Positions 7,617 through 18,400 of a stretch of 64,000 bases of DNA are shown one piece after another; positions within the stretch are counted from its first letter, which is position 1, and each line of letters opens with the position of its first letter. The position numbers and the translations under genes are program-made. The notes below the pieces were generated by a model, which was not told the DNA's origin, made no database searches, and saw nothing but the letters and a program-made list of their open reading frames with translations. The stretch is from Caprimulgus europaeus (lineage: Eukaryota > Chordata > Aves > Caprimulgiformes > Caprimulgidae), in contig OU015530.1 in assembly GCA_907165065.1 (NCBI GenBank), forward strand, positions 51,558,465 through 51,622,464, read 5' to 3'.

Positions 7617-8501
7617 TGGCAATCTTTGAGCCACGGGGTGATGTGAGGAACTGCACTGTCTCAAAGATCGCTTGCAAGGACGGTCACAAGACCACTGGGT
7701 TCTGGAAACCCCGACTTGTGAAGGCACCCTGCCTGTAAGACAATCTTTGAGCCACGGGGTGATGTGAGGAGCAGCACCATTATCTTGCCTCAAAGATTGT
7801 CTGCAAGATTGCTTGCAGGGACGGTCACAAGACCACTGGGTTCTGGAAACCCCGACTTGTGAAGGCACCCTGCCTGTAAGACAATCTTTGAGCCACGGGG
7901 TGATGTGAGGAGCAGCACCATTATCTTGCCCCAAAGATTGTCTGCAAGATCACTGGCAAGATTGTTTTCACGAGACCACTGAGAAGGAAACGACTTGTGA
8001 AATGCCCTGCCCGCAGGAGGTCTTCTGCCCGGACATGTCCCTGCCCCAGTGCTGGGGGGGCACAAAGAGACGTGCCATTGCTGTGGTAACCACAGCCCTC
8101 GAAGGGGTACTTAAGGAAGACCTGCATGGGCAGCAAAAGCGCGGGAAGAAAGAGAGAGAGAAGAGGGAAAGAGGACGACCACCTGACTGCACCACGCCAC
8201 GCTGCACCACTGCTGGAACACGCTACTGAGACCTCCTCACCCGCCCTTCACCGTCGCCTCGCCGCTGGACCCGTGGTGGTGACTATTCTTGCTGCCCTAT
8301 CCCGACTCCTTGCTTCTTTTCCATCTTTCTTTCCATTCTGTCCTATCGCTACCCTCCTTATTATTTTTGGTAATAAATGGTGTTTCGGGAATGCGGCATT
8401 TGACCTCGTTTGTGTCTTAATCTCGCTCTTGGGAACATATCGAAACCTTTCCCCGACATCGGATCGGGATATTTGAATGATCCCGACATCGGATCGGGAC
8501 A
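7617..8501 (+). repeat. 3' LTR
   Basis: The right end at 8501 is fixed by the loss of identity with the 5' copy after ACA. The left end is taken at TGGCAATC, where the U3 repeat homology begins, and could be up to about 60 bases further left. TATA-like TACTTAA at 8108-8114; AATAAA at 8372-8377. The segment 7895-8501 reads as identical to 1-607. About 885 bp in this delimitation. Confidence 0.85.
7620..8017 (+). repeat. U3 tandem repeats (about three units)
   Basis: Units start with CAATCTTTGAGCCACGGGG at 7620, 7741 and 7882 (periods 121 and 141). The first two end in a nearly identical GACTTGTGAAGGCACCC segment; the third is diverged at its 3' part. Repeated U3 units in retroviruses usually act as enhancers; that role is inferred. 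The related solo LTR at 12398 has only about one and a half units. Confidence 0.85.
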
Positions 8502-11500
8502 CTGGTCTGGGAAAATGGTGTGAGATTACAAGACTATGCAAAAGGTGGTGATGATTGCAGTACAAGCTTTAGCCAAATACTTCAAGAGTAGGCTTGGACT
8601 AGCAATGATCTGTTTTCCTCAATTAAGTTTTGCAACAGCAAGACTAGACAGAATTGAAGCTCTGAAGGCAGCTGTCAGGAAAATGAAGCCTCAGTATGGA
8701 TTTCAGTGAGGCTGTAGCTGAAGCCAGAGTTTTAAAATATTTATAGGACATTCACAATTCACAAGTTATAGGACATTCAACCAATCACATTGTCAAAGCC
8801 TCTGAAGAGCCATCATAGTGTGCCTTCCATTTTATATATATACAGCAGTTGCTTTATGGCAACAGTTGAAGAATAAAGGTACTGTAAAAAAGAAAAAAAA
8901 GAATTAAAAAAAATAAAGGGTTATGTTCTCCCTGCAGAAAAAATTATATCTCCCAGAAGTGAGAGATAGTACCTTTACCCAAGTGTTATTTTACTGTCTG
9001 CTCAGGCATCACATAACCTGAGAAGCCTGCCAGCATCTTTTCATCCTGATTAGACTTTTCAGAAATCTGCCTTGTGGCTGTGGTGAAGAACAGCTGATAA
9101 AGACTGAGACAAATTGCAGCCACAAGACTGGGCATGCACATCCCTGGGAAATGTAGCCTTAGGTCTCAAGGACAGTCTTGGTTCTTTGGAATGAGACTCT
9201 TGCAAGTGCCTTGTGCCTCTGGACATGGGATTAGGAAGGTGCTGGTCCCTTGGCCAAAGGGGTTGCAGGGACTCAACTCTATTGCAAAGAGTTTTGCAAA
9301 GCCAGAACAAGAGAGTTTCTCTCCCTTAAGTGAAAAACAGAGGAAATCTTCCTCAGGGTCAACTTCACTTCACAGTTAAGTTCCCTATGAATTCTGCCAT
9401 GCTAATGAAACCAAAACCACTCTGATAGCCAATCTCCACTCATTGCAAGACTGTTCTTTGTGGTCATGGGTTATGAAGGTTTTTGTCTCTTATCCTGTGT
9501 CAGCCCACCAGAAAAGCCTGCTGCCCAGTTCTGTGTCCTTTACATTGTTAGGATCGACTTGTGACATTGCATTTGTTAGGCAACTCCATACTGCTATGGC
9601 ATTAGCCAGGTAATGACACTGGGGCTGGAGAAATACACAGTATAAAGGGACTGGCATACAGCAATAGCTCATATTATACAGTCGTACGGATCGGTGCAGG
9701 TGGGTATCTTTTATAGGCTTCGCATGGGCAGGTGGTTTTCACACATCAATCATTCTCTCACAACGTGCAGATTTCCACTTCAAAGATTTGGCAGTGTTGA
9801 AAAGAGGTTTTTCAACCTACACAGAGTTCATTTAAGTGAAGAGAGGTTCATCTTCCCCAAGTTTGTACTGCTGGAATGGCTTTTCCACTACAGCATTCAA
9901 AGTTCTCTCTAAACACCTTTTGGTGAAGCAATATAGCTCTTCTCCCTGAGAATAACTACTGTACATGTACATCCACACACACAGCCATGCTCAGCAGGAC
10001 TATGGCATATATGGAGTTTGCATGTCTGTGTGTATCTGTAAATATATATATGTGCATACGTAAAAAGAGAATATAAAGATATAGGGAATGTGCTTCTGAA
10101 TTCCTTTGAATTATGTTTGATACCAAGAACTCCGTATCTATAGCAAACTGCTATTTCAGTTTTGAATATGCAATTTTGTTGCCTTTTTTTCTATTTTTCC
10201 TCTGTAATCAGTTTGTAAGGATAACACCAATTCTTGCCCCTGGCACCGGGCTTGCAAATGAGGGGATTTTACCATCATGAAAAGCTCTTTTGCATGAAGC
10301 ATCCCTCAGCCAGGGTTCAGCTGAGTCCCAGACAGGCTGGTGCTTCAGCTGTATTCTGCTGCAGGGAGGCCAGAGGAGGGATTATGGCTGGTAAGTAAAT
10401 AATGGACTTTGATACTGAGTTGAGCCATGTAAGAAAGTTATCTGAACACACCAGGAGCTTATAAATGAAAGAGCCTCTCATGAACCACTTGAGAGATGTG
10501 GGAAGGAGAGGCCTGTGAGACTTCATAATTCAAAGAAAACCTATCTGCTAGTTAGGAGATGAATCCTTAGATGACTGACCTAAATCCTAAGTAATGCTGA
10601 GGAATGGCAGTAAGACTGAGATAAGTGCAGTCCTATCATTTAATCTTCAGTCTTTCTGTAGTCCTAGATGCATTACTTAGCAAGAGATAATACAAGCAAC
10701 AATAATAAGATATCTAGAATAATATAACAGCACATGAAGGAGCTTAGCATAGGCTAGCAATAACTGTAGGTTTCATCTGCTCTGTTTAGTTACACTAATA
10801 GAAAATAAAGATTTCCAGAAAAAATTAGAAGTCAAGAGACTGAAAAGAAGTGGCCTGGAGCTTTCTATGGACAGAAGTCAGAAAGCCAACTGAGTTACAA
10901 ATCAGTGAATAAATATATTCATTACCTTACAAAGAGTAAAATAAGTTCTTATCAGCAGTATGGACATTTGTTTACTGTGCTTGTATTAAGATAATTTAAT
11001 AATATTGTATTTAGTTGCCACAGAGAAATTCATACAAGTTATGGGATAATAAAAGGCAGATGGGTTTTGTACCAAGATGGGGTTCCTTGGCACTGAATCT
11101 GCTTTGCTTTAGCAGATGGCCTGAAACCTCTCCTGAATCTTAATATATACTTTGAATGGAGGTAAAACAGGAAAGATTTTCTCCCCAGTCAAAGTTACCT
11201 GCCTGTTGCTGTTCTATTTCTGGTTTGATTTTAACAAATTATTTTCCTTTTTTATGTTTATTTTCTTTATCATTTACTGGCCACATAATCACACATTTAT
11301 ATATTCTATGTGACTGTAATGTATAAATCTGACACATCATCTCTGTAGTGCCTTTTACTAAGTATATAAATTCAAATTAAAATTATTTGTATTTAGTACT
11401 GTAAAAGCTCAATTTTTTTGAACATTCTCTTTGAATCTCATGAAAAACCTTTGAATAAACTTCTAGCAGTAGAATAGAGGATGCTTGCTTAAAAGCAGAC

Positions 11501-12257
11501 TGACATAAAAGTTGGAGTAGAGGAAAAAACAAGTAGTTACATTATAATTTGGACTTTTCCATCAGTTCCTTTGGTGTGCAACGATACATTTTTCTAATCT
11601 AGGAGACTAAGCTCATTTGAAGACACTCACAAGTAAGGAGGTTTTGAAAGGTGCTGAGTAGCTCCAGTGCATACAGCTGTGGATGTTCACATCATGCCTC
11701 TAACTCCAGGAGAGATTTCATGTCTTTCCAAGGAGCCTCGCCTGTAAAATGAAGATACTGATGCTTGCCCACCTCAGAGGGCTGCTCAAGAATCAACTAC
11801 TGCTTGTGTTGTCCTGTGAAATTTCTAAACACTGTGGAAGGGCTGAGCACTAACTTTTGCCATATGTAGTTTGCTATAGTTTTCTCTAGACTCGTATCAG
11901 CCATACCGCACACTGTTTCTGCTAGAATAATGTTAGCACTTCCCAATTAAAGCATTGCTGGTGCAAAAAGGAAATGAGAAACTTTTTTTTTTTTTTTTTT
12001 CCCCTAAGCAGCATCAAGCTAAAATAGAATATAGTCTGCAAAACAATTAGATGCAATACTATCATAGCCTCATGAAGGCTGGAATTCATTGCAGCAGCCA
12101 CTGTTTACCCTCACTGCATAGCACAAAAACTAGAAACTACATATCTGAGATTGTTTACTCTCTGCAGATCTTGCTGAATTCAAAAAAACATTGGATCCTG
12201 GCAATTCGTGATGGAAAACAACCCCAAACATTAGATCATTCAGACCAGCTCTTTACT
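8502..12257. other. Non-coding flank right of the provirus
   Basis: AT-rich sequence with no recognisable exon, RNA gene or repeat family. Open frames are short and unremarkable. An 18-base T run lies at 11983-12000. The bases directly after the LTR, CTGGTCTGGG, should include one copy of the target-site duplication, but the left copy is outside the window. Confidence 0.6.
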
Positions 12258-12397
12258 GATCACAGAATCACAGAATGGTGGGGGTTGGAAGGGACGTCTG
12301 GAGATCATCTAGTCCAACCCCCCTGCCAAAGCAGCTACATCTACAGCAAGTTGTACAGGACTGCATCCAGGCGGGTTTTGAACAGCTCCAGAGGAGC
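12258..12397 (-). mobile_element. CR1 LINE, 3' end (antisense), left of an inserted LTR
   Basis: GATCACAGAATCACAGAATGG followed by GGTTGGAAGGGACGTCTGG and CTAGTCCAACCCCCCTGCC is the reverse complement of the CR1 3' UTR and its terminal 8-bp repeats. Homology stops near 12397, where LTR homology begins. The same element continues at 13079. Confidence 0.85.
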
Positions 12398-13078
12398 TGC
12401 AAGGATGGTCACAAGACCACTGGGTTCTGGAAACCCCAACTTGTGAAGGCGCCCTGCCCGTAAGGCAATCTTTGAGCCACGGGGTGATGTGAGGAACTGC
12501 ACTGTCTCAAAGATTGCTTGCAAGGACGGTCACAAGACCACTGGGTTTTGGAAACCCCAACTTGTGAAGAAGCCCTGCCCGTGGGGGGTCTTCTGCCCAG
12601 ATATGTCCCCGCCCCCAGTGCTGGGGGGCACAAAGAGATGTGCCATTGCTATGGAAACCACAGCCCTTGAAGGGGTATTTAAGGAGGACCTGCATGGGCA
12701 AGGGCAGGAGGGAGAAAAAGAGAGAGAAGGAGAGAGACAGAGAGGATGACCACCTGACTGCCTGACTGCACCACGCCACGCTGCACCACCGCTGGAACAA
12801 GCAACTCAGGCCTCCTCACTTCCCCTTTACTGTCTCCTCGCTGCTGGCAATGTGCTGGTGACTATTCTTGCTGCCCTATCCCAACTCCTTGCTTGATTTC
12901 CACCTTCCATTCCATTCTGTCCTATCACTATCCTCTTTATTCTTTTTGTAATAAATGGTGTTCTGGGAGTACGGCATTTGACCTCGTTTGTGTCTTAATC
13001 TCGCTCTTGGGATCACATCGAAACCTTCCCCGACATTGGATCGGGACATTTGAATGATCCTGACATCAGATCGGGACA
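12398..13078 (+). mobile_element. Solo LTR of the same family as the provirus
   Basis: Colinear with the proviral LTR: U3 repeat parts with CAATCTTTGAG at 12466, TATTTAA at 12676-12682, AATAAA at 12950-12955, the doubled GACAT..GGATCGGGAC motif, and a terminal ACA at 13078. It differs at many positions from the proviral copies, so it derives from an older insertion. Its left end begins inside a U3 repeat, so it may be truncated or may have lost U3 units. No matching short duplication was found in the bases on each side. Confidence 0.9.
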
Positions 13079-13402
13079 GGTTCCCTTTCAGTCTTCTCTT
13101 CTCCAGGCTAAACAGACCCAGCTCTCTCAGACTTTCCTCATAAGAAAGATGCTCCAGCCCCTTAATCACCTTTGTAGTCCTCCACTGGACTCTCTCCAGA
13201 AATTCTCTCTCTCTCTTGAACTGGCAAGCCCAGAACTGGACACAATACTCCAGGTGGGGCCCCACTGGGGCAGAGTAGAGGGGGATGGATCACATTCTTA
13301 ATGCACCCCAGGATACCACTGGCCTTCTTGGCCATGAGGGCACATTGTGGGCTCACGGTCAACTGATCATCCACCAGTTCTCCCAGGTCCTTCTCCACAT
13401 TC
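13079..13402 (-). mobile_element. CR1 LINE, ORF2 C-terminal part (antisense), right of the LTR
   Basis: Reverse-strand text encodes the usual CR1 end of the RT ORF, including [11 protein letters not shown] and EKDLGELVDDQLT. It is broken by frame changes and stops. Together with 12258-12397 it forms one element split by the LTR, with about 200 bp of the CR1 3' region missing at the insertion point, judged from the usual CR1 layout. Confidence 0.85.
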
Positions 13403-14130
13403 AGCCAGACAGCAAATGTATAGGGGGTCTTCTGCCTTAGGTGGCCTGTTGGCTTGTGTTACAGAGTTCAAGGTGCAGTCCAAATAGTCTATTTCTTTCT
13501 CACATTCCTTGATACTCCTCAGCCTGCTGACCTCCTCCCAGAGCTCAGTCACTAAGCAGAGGAGTTCCTCTACCTGCTCACACCTCCTGCAGCTCTAGTC
13601 ACCGCTGCTGTTGCACCTTGCAGTGAAAGCAGGGCACACTCAGCAGCTGGACAGCTGTGTGCATGCATGTTCCCAGCGGTCCCCTGTCTGGGAGACTGCA
13701 TCAGCTCTGGTTGCTGCTGCCTTTTGAGCTGAGAGGCAAGTGTCTAATATTCTGGCTGAGACCTGAAGGGCTTACCTCACTTATGGAGCTGTGGGCAGAC
13801 TGCAGTGCCCTGCCCGTGCAATCAGGTTCTGTTTGCCCACTCTGTTCGCTGGCGCTCCCTAGGGCAGTCCTTTATTGGAGTGAGGGTGGTGACTGTTGGT
13901 GCCTTGGCAGCTCATTTAGATCTGCCACCAGTGGTGCTGGCTCCATCTCTGCCACCTCAGCAGCCTACCACAAGCTGCCAGTCCCTGGCACAAGCTAGCC
14001 ACTTATCCGGTTCAGAAAAGACCCAAAAGAGCCCCAAAAAGAGCCCTTGCTGGTTCTTTTTTGTCACGAATCTCCTCCCCAGCGTGGCATTGCCTACACG
14101 GGAGTGAGTGTCCTCAGCGAGATGTCCTCC
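13403..14130 (-). mobile_element. CR1 LINE 5' part with ORF1-like fragment (antisense)
   Basis: Continues the same antisense element but jumps from ORF2 C-terminal sequence to an ORF1-like stretch. The reverse strand near 13500-13610 reads CEQVEELLCL and ELWEEVSRLRSIKECEKEID, a helical region of the kind I associate with avian CR1 ORF1. GC-rich sequence beyond it, to about 14130, may be the CR1 5' region. Most of ORF2 is therefore deleted at about 13402. Assignment of 13620-14130 is weaker than the rest. Confidence 0.6.
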
Positions 14131-15221
14131 TCCTGATGCAAGACTGTTCTCCTAAATCAATATTTTAGTGTTTCCTCTAGGTCAGTTTAAAATTTTCATA
14201 TAATGGCAAAGGGATTTAGCTGCATCCCCTGGGAACTATTCCATAGCTGAAGAGATGTTACAGGCAGGAAGCTTTGCTTTATATGCAGCATACATTATTC
14301 CATTTAAAATTTCATTTCTTAAATGTAAATTAAACTCCAACTTGTTATGACAAAAAATTTCTCATTTTCCTTTTGTTTACATCTTTCATAAATATGTAGA
14401 CTGTTATAAACCCATCTCCACATTACTCGTCATTAAATCACAGCATTTTATACATATTTTAATGTTCTTTCAAACACTAATTGTTCCAATCCTTTGATCA
14501 TTTCCTCTCACTCTGCATGTAATCCCGTGAAAGAGTGCTGAAGGAGACAAATTAATTCATAGCAGAAAGCAAAACAAACAGGGGTAAGGCAAATACGAGT
14601 TCTGGATTTGATATAGTAGGAAAATAGGCCAAGGGGATCTCTTCAAGATTTTCTTAGAAACACTTTTATCACAAATCAGGAGGTAGAGACTTCTTTATGT
14701 TGTCCTGGTGTACAACAGGCAGACAAGAAATTAGGTGAGGAGGGGATGAAGAAGGAAAACATGGACAGTTTACACATATCTGAAGGGTACCAGCAGCAAC
14801 ACACCCAGCCAGCATCCCCTGCAAGGCAGAGTGTCCTGGGCATGAGGCTGTGCCCAGACCTGCTGCGCCCTGTGGCAAGGAGCAAACTCCTCAGGTGAAT
14901 CCCTGAGCGCTCACTCATGGGGAAGCAGGAGCAGATTCATCATCAGGAGCAGTCCCAGTGGTGAAAGAAGGAGCCTGAGAGTTTTTAATAATAAATTGCA
15001 TAGACCTCTCTCTCTCTGCAAAACCTCCATGAACTGCGTCTGGCTACTCAGACACAGTCCCTGAGCTAGATCTCAGCGGGTTTAGACTGCTTATAAGCAC
15101 AAACATTAAAAATCAGTTTATATAGAGGGATGATTAGAATTAGAGTGGTGAAATGAGTACAGGAGAAGGACTTACCAAAGAAGCTAATAGATGGCCTGAG
15201 CAGTGGCTGAGCCTTGCCAAA
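14131..15221. other. Non-coding, no recognised feature
   Basis: AT-rich to about 14680, mixed afterwards. No exon-like frame with convincing splice sites and no repeat I recognise. Confidence 0.5.
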
Positions 15222-15445
15222 AGAATCATAGAATCATTAAGGTTGGAACAGACCTCTAAGATGATCAAGTCCAACCATAAATCCAACACCACCATGCTCA
15301 CTAAACCATGTCCTGAAGTGCCATGTCTACACATGTTTTGAACATTTCTGGGGGTGGTGACTCCACCACTTCCCTGGGCAGCCTGTTCCAATGCTTGGCC
15401 ACTCTTTCATTAAAGAAATCCAATCTAAGGATCATGATTCTCACT
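15222..15445 (-). mobile_element. CR1 LINE 3' fragment (antisense)
   Basis: AATCATAGAATCATTAAGG then GGTTGGAACAGACCTCTAAG, GATCAAGTCCAACC and GGGCAGCCTGTTCCAATGC match the reverse complement of the CR1 3' end. Only the 3' terminal couple of hundred bases remain, the usual 5'-truncated outcome. Confidence 0.85.
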
Positions 15446-18400
15446 TTTTGGGTAGCTCTGTCAGCAGGGCATAGCTTCTGCCAGAGTTGTACTTAGTATT
15501 CAGATACCAGGGTCTAATTTAGGTTGTCAACCAGAGGAGTTCACTGCACAGGACATCTACAGCAAGAGATTTCGAACCTAGAGAGCATCATGGATGTTTT
15601 CAATGGGTGCCTCGCATGCAACCCCGCTGCAAAATCAAGTCTATAATCTGCAATGGAAAATCTAGTGTGCATACATACCTAAGATGCAAATTCTGAGGCA
15701 ATCATCAAGCCTTAGGGAGACTGACTGGAAAAGCAGAGGCCTTTGTCATACTTAATATCTACAGGTTTCATATATCAACTTTTGTAGTATCAAGATGACT
15801 AAACCAATTAGTTATAAACTAACAAAAGCTTGTTCATATTTAAAAGGCAAAAAATTGTTGAAGAAGAATCTATAAAGAATTTATGAGTCACCACAAATCC
15901 TATGATTTGTGGAGAGATATACATGTGTCTTTCAAAAAAGATCTCGGTTTCACTTTATTATTTTATTGCTTTTTAAATAAGCTGAATTTATTCTAAATAA
16001 TATATGCCATTACTGCTTCATTTTCTGAGCAAACAAATGATTCTGGCAGGGCTGACAGGGAACACAACTGAAGCTGAGAGCTGGAAGTCTCCGTCTACAC
16101 CTCTCTGAAGTACCTCAGTGAAGAATGAAGTGCCAGAAAACTTCAGTTCACCCTAGTGTGGCTTTTAGATGCAGCCATCTATCAGTCTTGATACAGGTCC
16201 AGGAGGGATTGCTTGTCACCAAAAGAAAGACAGTAGGATGATGTGTCCTTCTGGAAGAGGGCTTTTTGCCCTATCAATTGCTATACATAGCCCTAAACTG
16301 TAGCAGATATGGAAAGTAATATCCCATCTACTTATTGTCAATCAAGTTACTATTTGAGAGATGCTTAGTTCTCAGCAACAGTTCCACAGAAGCAATAAAA
16401 GCAGTGAAATTCAAGAAGCAGCCATAAACCTGTTTCATTCATGTGGTCCAGCAAGTGTTTGCTCCAAGCTTTATGGGGAGCAACAACAGGATAAGAGAAG
16501 GAATGGCAAGAAATAGTTAGTAGAAATCCTTTCCATGCTCTGTAGAGATCAGATCCCACCTTCGAACCAAATGATCATAAACTCTATCATTTTATTGACT
16601 TTCAAGCTAGGAATCTGTCCATATTCACAAAAGGCAACCAAGTCAACTCTAAGGCCTCCCTGCTTATAAGGGCTCAGCTTTGTACAAGTCCAAAGTCTAG
16701 ATGTGAATATCATTTTGGGGTAAAACAGCATACCCTCCTCTGAGTCACTGCACCTCTTCATTCTCTGAGAACTTCTGTGGAATGTAGCTTTACTACACTG
16801 CATGCAGCTCAGCTACTCTAATACATTAACAGATGTTCAAAACAAACGGGTACTTTGAATGATAGAGACCTTTCGATAACAAAAATGGCTTTCCCAGATG
16901 GTTGAGACTAACAGTCAACATATTAAGAAAAATTTTTTTCTCTCCTTCTCAGTCTCTGAGGCTGACAGAATTAAACTACGTGTTCTCAAATGTACCCTAG
17001 CAGGTCTTCATCCACCTTTCTGGTTAAACACGCCCTCTTGGGCTTTCTACCAACACGAGGGTGCCTGCTGGCATCACCCAGCTCCAGATGTTGTCCTTTT
17101 CTTTGTGCAGAAAATGGAAAGAACATTTCCTTTTCATCATTAAGCAAGAATTACAATATTAAGACTGACCTCAGAAGGGTGCAATAGACCTCCTTCTTCC
17201 ACCTTGTAGGTATTAGGGGAGAATAGAGTCTCAACACACAGAAATACTTTTCTCCCTTGCCTCACACACAAGTTATTTGGAAGCCGAATAAAAAGAAATA
17301 ATAATGGGAGAAAAATGGGTGTAAATACAACAATGCTAAGTCTAGAGCAAGAACAAAAGGGATCTGAGAGTTTCTCTGGTAGTGAGATGGGAAGGAAAAT
17401 TCTTCTGTTTATTAACCTGTGGTAAAACTGTCCAAAATTCACTGGAGAGGAAGGAGGTAACTGCCTTCCTGACCAATCCTGCATCTTAAGATGTTTTCAG
17501 CCTAGGCTGGAGACCCCTCTGACTTTCTCCATATGATATGAGGTATGGGCAGAAGCTGGTCATCCTGCCTGAGATATGAATGGATAACTGCAAGCAAAAA
17601 ACATCTTGTCCCAGAGCACTTAGTATAATACTTAGAAGCAAAGGGAGGGAACAAGTCCTAAGAGTTCAGTAAACTCCAGAGTCCGCATAAACAAATTCTT
17701 CATGATCTGAAAGACTTGCTATTTTGTTTATTGTCATTAGAAATCATTACTTTTATATGGCTTTTACACTCACCAAATTTGTGTAATTATGCAAACTTCT
17801 GTTTGCAGAGGCACTTTGAGCTATTAGTACCGTTTCTCTAATATGTGCAATTTTTTTTGCCAGAAAGACACCATACCATTAATTCTGTACCCTCTCTAAA
17901 TGCAGCAATTATCTACAAAACAGACATTCTGCACCACACTTCAAGGATACTTTCACCTTCCCACCCTCCAGTGCTGTTGCTGGGCAAAGGAGGAGAAACC
18001 AACATTACCCTTTAAGGAGGCAGGGTCAAGAGCATAATCTCAGGAGTTCTCTTTTTTTTTTAAAAAAAAAAAAAAAGCAATAATAAATTATTATGAGTAG
18101 GCCTTCACTGACTCTGTTATTTGCCATTAAATTCTGCACATTAGTTTGCATGAGTATAACCTATAATATTTTCAGATTAAATATTCAATTTAGCACAGAG
18201 GGCATGCAAGATTAACCAGCAGGGGTGTTCCTCAGGTGCCAGCTTGAACCAGGCTGATGTGCTTCCTTGCTTATGTAAACCATCCTTGTATCAAAGATGC
18301 ATGAGCCCTTGGGTAACAAACACTTGCCCTCCACTTGGAGGAGAAAGATTCTGAGTTGTGTAAGAAAGCCTCTGTAAGAAAGGCATTTCTAAATAGAGAT

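Larger units (their letters stand above)
1..8501 (+). mobile_element. Endogenous retrovirus, near-complete provirus (5' LTR cut by window edge)
   Basis: Order LTR-PBS-leader-gag-pro-pol-env-LTR on one strand, with gag, pol and env all open. Positions 1-607 and 7895-8501 read as identical copies at a constant offset of 7894, which defines the two LTRs; the 3' LTR extends further left than the window allows for the 5' copy. Pol has protease, RT, RNase H and integrase in that order with the catalytic residues present. The YIDD RT motif and a Gag without CCHC knuckles suggest class III (ERV-L/spuma-like) affinity, though ERV-L elements often lack env and this one has a full env. No dUTPase was seen. 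The right flank begins at 8502; no target-site duplication can be tested because the left flank is outside the window. Lineage is inferred; the provirus call is very secure. Confidence 0.97.

Noticed and set aside
8143-8176. Long purine tract in the LTR as the polypurine tract
   Set aside because: It lies downstream of the TATA-like box within both LTRs, not at the left edge of U3.
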